A stretch of DNA of 64,000 nt from Mycobacterium sp. 1081908.1 (lineage in GTDB: Bacteria; Actinomycetota; Actinomycetes; Mycobacteriales; Mycobacteriaceae): positions 53,277 through 117,276 of the forward strand of contig NZ_LZLY01000103.1 in NCBI RefSeq assembly GCF_001673535.1, read 5' to 3'. Positions 17,401 through 25,921 of this stretch are shown piece by piece. The first letter of the stretch is position 1. Each line of letters begins with the position of its first letter. The translations under genes were made by a program, and so were the position numbers. The notes under the pieces were generated by a model, which searched no databases, had not been told where the DNA came from, and was given only the letters and a program-made list of their open reading frames with translations.

Positions 17401-18294
17401 ATGTCAGATTCGCCGTTGGATCTCGGAACCACCAGCATCGCCGCGCAGACGGTCAGCGAGGGCCTGTTGCCCCAGCTGGTCCAGCACCTGCGGCAGAACC
17501 GCACGGTGTTGCGCGAGGAGTGGGCCCGCAGGATCACCGAGGCCGAACTCCTCACGGCGATGACGCCGGAGGAGATCTTCTCCGAGGCGACGACGGTGTA
17601 CGACAGCTACGTCGAGGTGCTCGAGACCGGTAGCGTCGAGGCGCTGCAGGATTACGCCCGCGACCTGTCGGAACGCATCATCCCGCGAGGCGTGGAAACC
17701 GACGAGGTCGTCGGCATCGTGCTGCTGCTGCGCGACGTGCTGGCGCGGTCGCTGTTCGAGAAGTATCAGACCGACTTCGAGATGCTCAACCGCGTTCTCG
17801 ACGCCTACGAACCGGCGGCCAACCGGATCGCCAACACCGTGGCCGTGTCCTTCGTGCAGGAGCGCGAGCGCATCATCCGCCAGCAGCAGGAGGCCATCCG
17901 CGAGCTGTCCACGCCGGTGCTGCAGGTGCGCGAGCAGCTGCTGATTCTGCCGATCATCGGTGTGCTCGACAGCCAGCGGGCCCGCCAGGTCACCGAACAG
18001 CTGCTGCGGGCGATCCGCGCGAACCGCGCGAAGGTGGTGGTCATCGACATCACCGGTGTGCCGACCATCGACTCCACCGTGGCGAACCACCTGGTGCAGA
18101 CGGTCGACGCGTCGGGCCTGATGGGCGCCAGCGTCATCATCACCGGCCTGTCCTCGGAAATCGCGCTGACCCTGGTCACCATCGGGCTTGACCTGTCGAA
18201 GATGAACGCCGTCGGCGACCTGCAGGGCGGCATCGAAGAGGCCGAACGCCTGCTCGGTTACGAAGTCACGCGCACCGGCGAACAGACCGGATAG
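17401..18294 (+). CDS. rsbR: RsbR-type stressosome scaffold protein
   Basis: A 297-residue RsbR-like protein. The N-terminal 150 residues are helical (LPQLVQHLRQNRTVLREEWARRI and following) and match the RsbRD_N type sensor region. A coiled linker (FVQERERIIRQQQEAIRELSTPVL) leads to a C-terminal STAS domain, about 180-290. It contains the phospho-acceptor region DITGVPTIDSTVANHLVQTV, equivalent to the threonines modified by RsbT in Bacillus. The ATG at 17401 follows GGGAGG at an acceptable distance. It starts a five-gene operon rsbR-rsbS-rsbT-rsbX-rsbU with overlaps from the third gene onward. Confidence 0.9.
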   Translation: MSDSPLDLGTTSIAAQTVSEGLLPQLVQHLRQNRTVLREEWARRITEAELLTAMTPEEIFSEATTVYDSYVEVLETGSVEALQDYARDLSERIIPRGVETDEVVGIVLLLRDVLARSLFEKYQTDFEMLNRVLDAYEPAANRIANTVAVSFVQERERIIRQQQEAIRELSTPVLQVREQLLILPIIGVLDSQRARQVTEQLLRAIRANRAKVVVIDITGVPTIDSTVANHLVQTVDASGLMGASVIITGLSSEIALTLVTIGLDLSKMNAVGDLQGGIEEAERLLGYEVTRTGEQTG

Positions 18295-18316
18295 CCACCA
18301 TTAGCAAGAACACCCC

Positions 18317-18706
18317 ATGCCAGTACCGATTCTGAAACAGGGCGCGATTCTGATCGCTTCGGTGCAGTCGGCGCTCACCGACTCCGACGCCGAACGTCTT
18401 CGCTTCGACCTGATGGAGCGGGTCAGCAGGTTCCGCGCCCAGGGCATCATCGTCGACGTCACCGCCATCGACGTGATGGACTCGTTCGCCGCCCGCTCGC
18501 TGCGAACCATCGCCCACATGACCCGGCTGCGCGGCGCGGACACCGTGATCGTCGGCCTGCAACCGGAGGTGGCGTTCGCGATGGTGCAACTGGGCTTGGC
18601 ATTCGACGACATGAACACCGCACTGGATCTCGAAGAGGGCCTCGCCCTGCTGAATCGCCAAGGCGGAGTGGGGAAGTCGACGATCGGGCGCGACGGTGGC
18701 GGGTGA
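18317..18706 (+). CDS. rsbS: RsbS-type stressosome STAS protein
   Basis: A 129-residue single-domain STAS protein: MPVPILKQGAILIASVQSAL opens it as in Bacillus RsbS. The phosphorylatable serine is S56 in DVMDSFAARSLRTIA, corresponding to S59 of Bacillus RsbS. RsbS and RsbR form the pseudo-icosahedral stressosome that traps the kinase RsbT until stress. It begins 22 bases after rsbR, and its end overlaps rsbT by 11 bases. The gene is distinct from rsfB: the conserved RsbS N-terminus and its RsbR/RsbT neighbours separate the two. Confidence 0.9.
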   Translation: MPVPILKQGAILIASVQSALTDSDAERLRFDLMERVSRFRAQGIIVDVTAIDVMDSFAARSLRTIAHMTRLRGADTVIVGLQPEVAFAMVQLGLAFDDMNTALDLEEGLALLNRQGGVGKSTIGRDGGG

Positions 18707-19106
18707 CATCGTCGTCGACATCCACAACTCCGACGACATCGTCGCCGCCCGCAAGGCCGGACACCAGCTCGCACTCGATCTCGGATTCTCGCTGACCGAC
18801 GTCACCATGGTCGCCACGGCAATCTCCGAAATCGCCCGAAACATCACCAGCTACGCGGGGCGCGGCGCCGTCCGGATCACGGTGGCCGACCGGGAGGGGC
18901 GCAAGGCCCTGGTGGTACGCGCCGAGGACGACGGACCCGGCATCGTCGACATCGAGCGCGCGATGGAGGACGGGTACTCGACCGGGCGCGGGCTGGGGAT
19001 GGGCCTGCCCGGCGCCCGCCGGCTGATGGACCGGCTGGTGGTGGACTCGAAACTCGGGCGCGGCACGGTCATCGAGATGTGGAAGTGGGTTCCCTCCCGT
19101 GCATGA
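18696..19106 (+). CDS. rsbT: RsbT-type serine/threonine kinase
   Basis: A 136-residue GHKL kinase of the RsbT/RsbW type. Visible ATP-site boxes: N-box ISEIARNITSYA (Glu and Asn ligands), G1 box DDGPGI, and G2 box GRGLGMGLPGARRL. RsbT phosphorylates RsbR and RsbS and, when released, activates an RsbU-type phosphatase. The GTG at 18696 overlaps the rsbS stop by 11 bases. The gene in turn overlaps the RsbX-like gene by eight bases, so translation is coupled. Confidence 0.92.
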   Translation: MAGDIVVDIHNSDDIVAARKAGHQLALDLGFSLTDVTMVATAISEIARNITSYAGRGAVRITVADREGRKALVVRAEDDGPGIVDIERAMEDGYSTGRGLGMGLPGARRLMDRLVVDSKLGRGTVIEMWKWVPSRA

Positions 19107-19725
19107 GCATGGCCGGTTCGGGCCGATCGAGTGGGCAAGGGCGGGTCGCCCTATGCCCAGCGAGTTCACCTCCGGCGACCGGGGTATCGCGGTCGACCTC
19201 GACGGTCGCGCCGCGCTGTTCGGCGTGGTGGACGGCCTCGGGCACGGGCCGGACGCCGCGGCTGCCGCGCTGAGTGCGGTCGACACGGTCAAGCGCGCGG
19301 GTGCCGAGCGGCTGGAGGTTTTGGTCCAGCTCTGCCACCGCGTGCTGGACGGGACCAGGGGCGTCGCGATGACCCTGGCGCGGGTGGATTTTGCCGAGAG
19401 CACGCTGACGTGGACGGGCGTCGGCAACGTCACCGCCGAGCTGGTGGCCAAGGCGCCGACCGGGATCCACATCCGATCCACCGCGCGCCTCACCGGGGGC
19501 ATCGTCGGTTACCGCATTCCCGACATCAGGCCCGCCCAGGTGGTTCCGATCCGCCCCGGCGACCTGCTCGTGATGAGCACCGACGGCATCGCCGAGGACT
19601 ACCTGGACCACATCGACTTCGCGGCTTCCGCCGTCGACATCGCCGAGGGCCTCCTGGGCAAGCACGCCAAGGAAACCGACGACGCCATGGTGCTGGCCGC
19701 TCGTCACCGGGGAGCCTCGAAATGA
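19099..19725 (+). CDS. rsbX: RsbX-like PP2C (SpoIIE) phosphatase
   Basis: A 208-residue stand-alone SpoIIE/PP2C phosphatase. Metal-binding motifs are DGLGHGPDA (about 47), a central GVGNVTAEL strand, and STDGIAED and ETDDAMVLAAR near the end. In Bacillus, RsbX resets the stressosome by dephosphorylating RsbR and RsbS; the operon position after rsbT supports the same role. The GTG at 19099 overlaps rsbT; ATGs at 19103 are out of frame. Its stop overlaps the next start by four bases (ATGA). Confidence 0.87.
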   Translation: MHEHGRFGPIEWARAGRPMPSEFTSGDRGIAVDLDGRAALFGVVDGLGHGPDAAAAALSAVDTVKRAGAERLEVLVQLCHRVLDGTRGVAMTLARVDFAESTLTWTGVGNVTAELVAKAPTGIHIRSTARLTGGIVGYRIPDIRPAQVVPIRPGDLLVMSTDGIAEDYLDHIDFAASAVDIAEGLLGKHAKETDDAMVLAARHRGASK

Positions 19726-21938
19726 GCGGCAACCACGACTTCCACGCCCAGTACACCGCCGCCCTGCACGGCTACCTGGACGCCCGCGGCGAGGACGCCC
19801 TGGCCGTCGGCCACGAGCTCGGACGCCGCGCCCTGCAGGAAGACATCAGCGTGCTCGAAATCATCGAGCACCACTTCCGATTGGTCCAGGCGCTCGCCGA
19901 GAACTCGTCGGTCGATCGGCCCGCCGCGCTCGAATTCCTGCTGCAGACGCTGGCCCCGCTGGACGTCGCGACTCGCGGATTCCTCGACGGCACCAGGCGT
20001 TTCGCGAAGGAGCGGGCGCGCGCGGAGGGGCTGGCCGATCGCGACAAATTCCGCACGGCGCTGGTGAATTCGCTGCAGGAGGGCTTTTTCGTCGCCGACC
20101 ACGAGGGCTCGGTCGTCGAGGTGAACAACGCCTTCATCGAGATCCTCGGCTACCCGGTCGACGGGCTGCCATACCGGTGGCCGCACCCGTGGCTGGTCGA
20201 CAGGAAGACCGCACGCGAGCAACAGGCCCTGGTACGCAGCAACGGCAGCGCCGAGTACGAAACCCCGATCCGGCATCGAGACGGGCACCTCGCATGGGTC
20301 ATGGTCAGCATCAACGCGGTCAGGGAGGCCGGCAGCGACCGGGACATGTACGTGGGCACGATCCGGGACATCACGGCGGAGCGGGCGTTCGCCGCCCGCG
20401 AGAGCGCGGTGCTGCGGCTCGCGACGGCCGTGGCCGTGGCCAAGAGCGTCGACGAGCTGCTGGCGATCACCCTGGACGAATGCCGGGCGGCGATCGACGT
20501 CCAACGGGTGATCGCCGTCTCGTGGCCCGGCGGCGGGGGCGAACCGACCGTCCAGGTGGCGGGCGAACCTTCCGAATCCTCCTGGCGCGAACTGGATCCC
20601 TGGCTGCGCAGTACCTTTCAGGACGCGCGCCACCAGCTGCCGCTCACCGCAAAGACGGTCGACAGGCCCGAGAATCCCGGCAAGGCACAGGGATTGGTGG
20701 CGGTGCTGTCCAACACCGGGGACCTCGCGCTGTGGCTGGAGCTGCGCACCCCCCGTTGGGTCAGCGCCGAGGATCGGCTGCTGGTCACGGTGCTCATCGG
20801 CCACCTCAGCCTGGCCATGCAGCACGTGCGCCAGTTCGAGAGCGCCCGCGAAACCTCGCTGACCCTGCAGCGCGCCATGCTGCCCACCGTGCAGCCGCCC
20901 GCCGGCTTCGCCGTGTGCTACGAGCCGGCCGTGCCGCCCTTGGAAATCGGGGGCGACTGGTATGACGTGTTGCCGATCGGCCACAACCGCATCGGGATCG
21001 TCGTCGGCGACTGCGTCGGGCGCGGCCTGCCGGCGGCCGCGGTCATGGGCCAGCTGCGCAGCTCGGCGCGCGCGCTGTTGATCAACGGCGCCCAACCGGC
21101 GCTGCTGCTCGAACAACTCGACCTGGCCGCGTCGCTCATCCCGAATGCCTACTGCACCACCGTGTTTCTCGCGATCCTGGACACCGAAACCGGTGTCCTG
21201 GAATACAGCAACGCCGGCCACATGCCCGCGATGGTCGCCGGCCCGCGGCCAGCGACCACGACCGTGGTGACCGACGCCGCGTCGGTGCCGCTCGCGGTGC
21301 GCCGAGAGCACCCGCGGCCGCAAGCCTCGCGGGTGCTGCCGGCGGGATCGACGCTGATGCTGTACACGGACGGCCTGGTGGAGCGGAAGCACGAGTCGAT
21401 CGACATCGGAATCGCCCGCGCCGCAGACATTTTGCTCGATACGACGAAGCTGCCCCTGGAAGCCGTCCCGCAGACGGTGGTCCGCGCGCTGGCCCCCGCG
21501 TCGGGCTATGACGACGACGTCGCGATGGTGATATACCGGCACCGGCCGACGCGGCTCCGAATCGAGAGCGAGGCGCTCGCAGAGCAATTGGTCGACGTTC
21601 GGCACCGGCTGGCCACCTGGCTGCGCGCCGCCGAGGTCCCGGAGGCGCTCGCGGCCGACATTGTGCTGGTCGTCAACGAAGCGTGCACCAACTGCGTCGA
21701 GCACGCCTACCGCGGGCACCGGGTCGGCACGATGCTGCTCGAAGCGGAAGTGAGCGACGGCCGAATCGGGACGCGGGTCAGCGACGCCGGTTCGTGGAAG
21801 ACGCCGGCCGCCGAGCCGGGCAACAGCGGACGCGGCCTGGTGTTGATGCGGGCGCTCAGCGACGCGATGGAAGTGCACAACACCCCGGAGGGCACGACCG
21901 TCGGCAACACCTTCCGGATTCCCGAGCGCGTGAGCTGA
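19722..21938 (+). CDS. RsbU-like multidomain phosphatase/kinase (PAS-GAF-SpoIIE-HATPase)
   Basis: A 738-residue signalling protein. Order: an RsbU-type N-terminal helical domain (about 5-85, YLDARGEDALAVGHELGRRAL), which in RsbU is the RsbT-binding site; a PAS domain (about 105-225, NSLQEGFFVADHEGSVVEVN); a GAF-like domain (about 235-375); a SpoIIE/PP2C phosphatase (about 395-600, IGGDWYDV, VGDCVGRG, LYTDGLVER, GYDDDVAMV); and a C-terminal HATPase kinase domain (about 610-735, VNEACTNCVEHAY, GRGLVLMRAL). It resembles M. tuberculosis Rv1364c but lacks the final STAS domain and has the RsbU N-terminus in front. It can probably both dephosphorylate and phosphorylate anti-anti-sigma partners such as RsfB. 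It is the last gene of the stressosome operon. Confidence 0.9.
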   Translation: MSGNHDFHAQYTAALHGYLDARGEDALAVGHELGRRALQEDISVLEIIEHHFRLVQALAENSSVDRPAALEFLLQTLAPLDVATRGFLDGTRRFAKERARAEGLADRDKFRTALVNSLQEGFFVADHEGSVVEVNNAFIEILGYPVDGLPYRWPHPWLVDRKTAREQQALVRSNGSAEYETPIRHRDGHLAWVMVSINAVREAGSDRDMYVGTIRDITAERAFAARESAVLRLATAVAVAKSVDELLAITLDECRAAIDVQRVIAVSWPGGGGEPTVQVAGEPSESSWRELDPWLRSTFQDARHQLPLTAKTVDRPENPGKAQGLVAVLSNTGDLALWLELRTPRWVSAEDRLLVTVLIGHLSLAMQHVRQFESARETSLTLQRAMLPTVQPPAGFAVCYEPAVPPLEIGGDWYDVLPIGHNRIGIVVGDCVGRGLPAAAVMGQLRSSARALLINGAQPALLLEQLDLAASLIPNAYCTTVFLAILDTETGVLEYSNAGHMPAMVAGPRPATTTVVTDAASVPLAVRREHPRPQASRVLPAGSTLMLYTDGLVERKHESIDIGIARAADILLDTTKLPLEAVPQTVVRALAPASGYDDDVAMVIYRHRPTRLRIESEALAEQLVDVRHRLATWLRAAEVPEALAADIVLVVNEACTNCVEHAYRGHRVGTMLLEAEVSDGRIGTRVSDAGSWKTPAAEPGNSGRGLVLMRALSDAMEVHNTPEGTTVGNTFRIPERVS

Positions 21939-21981
21939 CGGGCCACCGTTTGCCCGGCCCCATTCTCGGGTAGTCATCGGC

Positions 21982-23001
21982 GTGACTCGCGCATCAATAA
22001 CGGTCGAGCCCGCCCTGCCGGCGGCGCATGGGCCGCTGTCGACGGCCGTCCACCGCGCGCTGGCCGGACCACCCGCACACGACAACCTCACGCGCATCGG
22101 CGCGTCGGTGCGGGACTCAGATCCCTTCGGCCTGGATCTCCAGCTCGCGCTGTGCGCGTGCTACGAGCTGCACTACCGGGGTTTTGCGGGCGTCGATCCC
22201 GCCTGGGAGTGGAATCCCGCGCTGCTGCGGTTGCGCGCGGAACTGGAACGCGTGTTCCTGGCGGGGGTGCGACGCGACGTCGGTCCCATCGACCCCGGCC
22301 AGACGGCGCAAGCCGAAATGGAGGCGATTTCCATCGAGCCCGCCGACGGTGACGGGCCGTCGTATTTCCTGCGCGACACGGGAAGCTGGCAGCAGATGCG
22401 CGAGTACTTCGTGCACCGGTCGCTGTATCACCTGAAAGAGGGCGACCCGCACGCGTGGGCGATCCCGCGGCTGATGGGCACCGCGAAGGCGGCGTTCGTG
22501 GCCGTCGAATTCGACGAGTACGGTGCCGGCCGGGGCCCGCGCCTGCACCAGCAACTCTTCGCGGACCTGTTGACGGCGGCCGGTCTGGACGCGACGTATC
22601 TCGGTTACCTCGACGCCGTCCCCGCCGAGGCGTTGGCAGTCGTGAATCTCATGTCGCTGTTCGGGCTGCACCGTCGGTTGCGTGGCGCAGCGATCGGGCA
22701 TTTCGCCTCGACGGAGATCACCTCGCCGCCGGGGTCGCGGCGAATGGTGCAAGCCTTGGAGAGGATGGCGGCGCCGGCCGCCTGCATCGGCTTCTACAGC
22801 GAGCACGTCGAGGCCGACGCGGTGCACGAACAGGTGGTGCGCATTGACGTCGTCGGCGACCTCGTCGCCCGGGAACCGCACCTCGACCCCGATGTCGTGT
22901 TCGGGATACGCGCGCACGCCGCGGTGGAAAACCGCTTGGCGGACAAGCTCATCCAGGCGTGGAAGCAGGGCCAGAGCTCGCTGCGCCGACCGGTGGACTA
23001 G
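21982..23001 (+). CDS. Haem-oxygenase-like iron-containing redox enzyme
   Basis: A 339-residue, mostly helical protein that fits the iron-containing redox enzyme group (haem-oxygenase-like diiron oxidases/oxygenases). Likely metal-binding helices include CYELHYRGFAGVD, FVAVEFDEYGAGRGPRLHQQLFA (Glu and Glu/His spacing), and near the end FYSEHVEADAVHEQ with Glu/His ligands followed by DVVFGIRAHAAVE. Enzymes of this fold perform oxidative decarboxylation, N-oxygenation or C-C cleavage. It starts at a GTG 43 bases after the stressosome operon. It is convergent with a CDGSH protein whose end overlaps it by four bases. Confidence 0.78.
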   Translation: MTRASITVEPALPAAHGPLSTAVHRALAGPPAHDNLTRIGASVRDSDPFGLDLQLALCACYELHYRGFAGVDPAWEWNPALLRLRAELERVFLAGVRRDVGPIDPGQTAQAEMEAISIEPADGDGPSYFLRDTGSWQQMREYFVHRSLYHLKEGDPHAWAIPRLMGTAKAAFVAVEFDEYGAGRGPRLHQQLFADLLTAAGLDATYLGYLDAVPAEALAVVNLMSLFGLHRRLRGAAIGHFASTEITSPPGSRRMVQALERMAAPAACIGFYSEHVEADAVHEQVVRIDVVGDLVAREPHLDPDVVFGIRAHAAVENRLADKLIQAWKQGQSSLRRPVD

Positions 23002-23198
23002 CCATCGGCCTTCTTGACGCCCCGGCATCGGCGATGGCTGGTGTCGCACAACGGATAATCTCCGCTGCGCCGGCAGGTGCAGATCGCCACCATGAACCGA
23101 TCGGACTCGACGACGTCGCCGCCGGGGGTTTCCACGCGCACCGGCCCGGAAACCAGCACCGGCCCGCCGGCCACCACCTGCACCCGCGTGGTGGTCAT
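22998..23198 (-). CDS. CDGSH-type iron-sulfur protein
   Basis: A 66-residue protein with a CDGSH iron-sulfur motif near its C-terminus: CTCRRSGDYPLCDTSH, giving three Cys and one His ligands for a [2Fe-2S] cluster, with Thr in place of the usual Gly. Small bacterial CDGSH proteins transfer electrons or clusters. The start overlaps the methyltransferase stop by four bases (ATGA), so the two form a unit. Convergent with the haem-oxygenase-like enzyme, for which it could be an electron donor (inference). A basic tail RRCRGVKK follows the motif. Confidence 0.88.
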   Translation of the reverse strand: MTTTRVQVVAGGPVLVSGPVRVETPGGDVVESDRFMVAICTCRRSGDYPLCDTSHRRCRGVKKADG

Positions 23199-23923
23199 GG
23201 CTTGTCCGCCCGGATCACCACGAGTTCCTCTTCCCGACGCCCTCGCGGGATCCGCCCGGTTTCCTCCAGCCAATTCGCCCGCGCCGACATGACGGGACCG
23301 AACGGAATCCATTTGGACGCTATGACTTCGGCCCTCAACCCGGCCCATTTCAGGCGGTCCAGGGATTGCTGGACGCCGGCGATCGCCGAATGCACGAGCA
23401 ACAGGGAACCGCCGTCGCACAACAACTTCGGCGCCGATTCGCACAGCGGATCCAGGACCATGCGGCCGTCGTGGCCCGCGTCCCAGGCCCACGAGGGTCC
23501 ACCGCTCGGGCCGGCCGGCTCGCCGTCGGGCGGGGCAGGGACATAGGGCGGATTGGCCACCACCACGTCGAACGGCGCCCAGTCGACGGCCTCGGTCCAA
23601 GATCCGTGACGAACGTCCACCTCCACCCCGGCCCCGACGGCGTTGTCGCGCGAACATCGCACCGCGTGCCGACACGTATCGCAGGCTGTCACGCTGGCAC
23701 AACCCATTTCGGCCGCGGCGATCGCGACGAACCCGCTACCCGTGCACAGGTCGAGGATCCGTCGCCCCGGAATGAGGGCCGTGTGGTGCATGGCGTCGAC
23801 CAGCAACCGGGAATCCTCTTGCGGCCGATACACGTTATGCGCGACCGAGATCGCGGGCTCGGGATAGGTCGTTGTCAACGTTGGCCTTTCGGTCAGCCTG
23901 GCAGAGATCGCCGTGGCGATCAC
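23195..23923 (-). CDS. HemK/PrmC-like class I methyltransferase (NPPY motif)
   Basis: A 242-residue SAM-dependent methyltransferase. The SAM-binding GxGxG-type loop is LDLCTGSGFVAIAAAE. The catalytic NPPY tetrapeptide in VVVANPPYVPAP marks methylation of an amide or exocyclic amine (HemK/PrmC, N6-adenine, or MTQ2 type). It has no N-terminal PrmC helical domain, so it is the short form. The PRQEDS-like segment YRPQEDSRLLVDAM resembles HemK2-type enzymes. It is co-transcribed with the CDGSH gene. Substrate unknown: protein glutamine or a small molecule are both possible. The start at 23923 is a GTG. Confidence 0.82.
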   Translation of the reverse strand: MIATAISARLTERPTLTTTYPEPAISVAHNVYRPQEDSRLLVDAMHHTALIPGRRILDLCTGSGFVAIAAAEMGCASVTACDTCRHAVRCSRDNAVGAGVEVDVRHGSWTEAVDWAPFDVVVANPPYVPAPPDGEPAGPSGGPSWAWDAGHDGRMVLDPLCESAPKLLCDGGSLLLVHSAIAGVQQSLDRLKWAGLRAEVIASKWIPFGPVMSARANWLEETGRIPRGRREEELVVIRADKP

Positions 23924-23988
23924 GGCCTGAACTGTGTAATGCCCGCAAACTTGCGGGTTAAAACGGTCCGGGGGTGGGTCGGCGCTGG

Positions 23989-24543
23989 CTATCCCGCTGC
24001 GCCGTGGGCGAATTGCTTGACGATGGTCTCGCAGAACGCCGGCAGGTCCGACGGTGAGCGGCTGGTGATCAAGTTGCCGTCGACCACCACCTCCTCGTCC
24101 ACCACATGCGCGCCCGCGTTGCGCAGGTCCGTGCGGATGCTGGGATACGAGGTCAGCGTGCGGCCCACGACCACGCCGGCTTCCACCAGCGTCCAGGGCC
24201 CGTGACAGATCGCGGCGACCGGCTTGCCGGAGACAACGAAGTCGCGGACGAATTTCACCGCGCCACCGTCCAGACGCAGCTTGTCCGGGTTCACGGTGCC
24301 CCCGGGGAGCACCAGGCCGCCGAAATCGCCGACCGACGCGTCCGACACCGCGCGGTCGACGGGGAAACTGCCCGCGGGCTCGAGATCGTGCTCGCGAGCC
24401 TGGATTTCGCCGGGCTTCAGCGACAGCACCTCGACCCGGGCGCCGGCTTTCTCTAAGGCGGCGCGGGGCTGTTCGAGTTCCACCTTCTCCACGCCGTCGG
24501 CCGCAAGGATGGCAATCTTTGTGCCTTGCAACTCATTTGACAT
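23989..24543 (-). CDS. DJ-1/PfpI family protein
   Basis: A 184-residue class-I glutamine-amidotransferase-fold protein of the PfpI/YhbO type. It opens with KIAILAADGVEKVELEQP, has LVLPGGTVNPDKLR and the nucleophile elbow AAICHGPWTLVEAG with the reactive Cys, and ends with SRSPSDLPAFCETIV. Related proteins act as stress-protective deglycases or chaperones. The ATG at 24543 is preceded by GGAGGTAGC on the coding strand. It lies downstream of the F420-type oxidoreductase gene in the same orientation, separated by 180 bases. Confidence 0.88.
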   Translation of the reverse strand: MSNELQGTKIAILAADGVEKVELEQPRAALEKAGARVEVLSLKPGEIQAREHDLEPAGSFPVDRAVSDASVGDFGGLVLPGGTVNPDKLRLDGGAVKFVRDFVVSGKPVAAICHGPWTLVEAGVVVGRTLTSYPSIRTDLRNAGAHVVDEEVVVDGNLITSRSPSDLPAFCETIVKQFAHGAAG

Positions 24544-24723
24544 CGCGCTACCTCCTTCACCGTCGACTCCCTTGCCTGCCGAGCGCACGCAGGCACAAAA
24601 CGGCTGCTGCACAGCGGGTTTGCCGGCCCCCGCCCACCCGTGCTGGTACGTCAAACTCCCGGTGGTTGCCCGATGCCCACACTGGCACTCGGATACCCCG
24701 GCAGAAACGGCCCAAACTTGTCA

Positions 24724-25710
24724 TCAACCGGAGGCGTCGCGCAGCGCATCAAGCAAAGGCTGGGCGGCCTCCTTGAGGAAGCGCTCCTGGGTCTCGCCGC
24801 CGATCTGCACGAGCGCGATATCGGTGAACCCCGCTTCCCAGTACGGGCGGACGGCCTCGACGATCGCGTCCAGGTCGGGGCCACACGGGATGGAATCGGC
24901 GACATCTTCGGGCCGCACGAATTGCGTCGCGCCGGCGAAACCGGCCGGAGTGGGCAGGTCGGCGTTGACCTTCCACCCCCCACCGAACCAGCGGAACTGG
25001 TCATGCGCGCGCTGGATGGCGGCATCCCGGTCGGGATCCCAGGACACCGGGATCTGGCCGACCACCCGCCCGCCCCCGGCGAGATTCGCGGCCTGGCGCG
25101 CGGCGTGCCACTCGCGGACGAGTTCCCCGTCGGGCTCCACGGCGATCAGGTGTTCGGCCAGCTTGGCGAACCTGTCGACGCCCTTCGCGCCGGACATCGC
25201 CACCCCGATGGCGACCGGTACGTCCGGCACGTCCCACAGCCGCGCCGAGTCCACCTGGAAGTACTCGCCGCGCCAGTTCACCAACTCGCCGCCGAACAGC
25301 TCGCGGATGATCTTGATGGCTTCGCGCAGCATGTCCTGCCGGCGCTCGACGGTCGGCCAGCCCCGGCCGACGACGTGTTCGTTGAGGTTCTCGCCGCTGC
25401 CCAGGCCGAGGGTGAACCGGCCGTCGGACAGGATCTGCACGGTGGCGGCCTGCTGCGCGACGATCGCGGGGTGATACCGCATCGTCGGGCAGGTCACGTA
25501 GGTGTACAGGTCCACCCGTTCGGTGGCGTGCGCCACCGCACCCAGCACCGCCCAGGCGTTCGGCGCGTGGCCCTGCGACGTCAGCCAGGGCGAGAAATGG
25601 TCACTGCACACCTCGAAGTCGAACCCGCGATCTTCGGCCGAAATTGCATGCCGCACAAGGTCTTTGGGTCCACTCTGCTCGGTCATCAAAGTGTAGCCAA
25701 AATTCGTCAT
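24724..25710 (-). CDS. Luciferase-like F420-dependent oxidoreductase (G6PDH-family type)
   Basis: A 328-residue LLM enzyme. Hallmarks: FGYTLMTEQSGPKDLVRHA at the N-terminus, AEDRGFDFEVCSDHFSPW, GRFTLGLGSGENLNEHVVG and YWEAGFTDIALVQIGGE near the C-terminus. The SDHFxPW and GSGExLNEH motifs are those of the F420-dependent glucose-6-phosphate-dehydrogenase-related group, so F420 use is likely while the substrate is open. It is unrelated in subfamily to the LLM gene at 10 kb. The region upstream (25711-25921) contains a set of GTGTG-type repeats. Confidence 0.87.
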   Translation of the reverse strand: MTNFGYTLMTEQSGPKDLVRHAISAEDRGFDFEVCSDHFSPWLTSQGHAPNAWAVLGAVAHATERVDLYTYVTCPTMRYHPAIVAQQAATVQILSDGRFTLGLGSGENLNEHVVGRGWPTVERRQDMLREAIKIIRELFGGELVNWRGEYFQVDSARLWDVPDVPVAIGVAMSGAKGVDRFAKLAEHLIAVEPDGELVREWHAARQAANLAGGGRVVGQIPVSWDPDRDAAIQRAHDQFRWFGGGWKVNADLPTPAGFAGATQFVRPEDVADSIPCGPDLDAIVEAVRPYWEAGFTDIALVQIGGETQERFLKEAAQPLLDALRDASG

Positions 25711-25801
25711 ACCGAGGTGAATACCCGGCGCGTCGCGGGCGTAACGCCATGGCGAAAATCCGGCCGAAAATCGCGGTTTCGTCTAGGCGCTGGAACGTTG
25801 A

Positions 25802-25911
25802 GTGTGAATCGTCGGCGTCGTGTGTGAACCCTGGGCGGACAAATCGCCGGCATCCAGCCCTGAGCACACACTGAAAACCGCCACCGCACACTCAAAGCCC
25901 TGAATGCACAC
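25802..25911. repeat. Periodic GTGTGA/GCACAC motif cluster
   Basis: GTGTGA occurs at 25802 and 25822 (spacing 20), and its approximate complement GCACAC at 25864, 25886 and 25906 (spacings 22 and 20). AGCCCTGA precedes two of the GCACAC copies. The five elements lie in the 211-base gap between the end of fdhC and the start of the oxidoreductase gene, on two opposing sides. They could be binding sites or a decayed palindromic repeat; nothing shows which. Confidence 0.5.
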
Positions 25912-25921
25912 CCGCAAGCCG

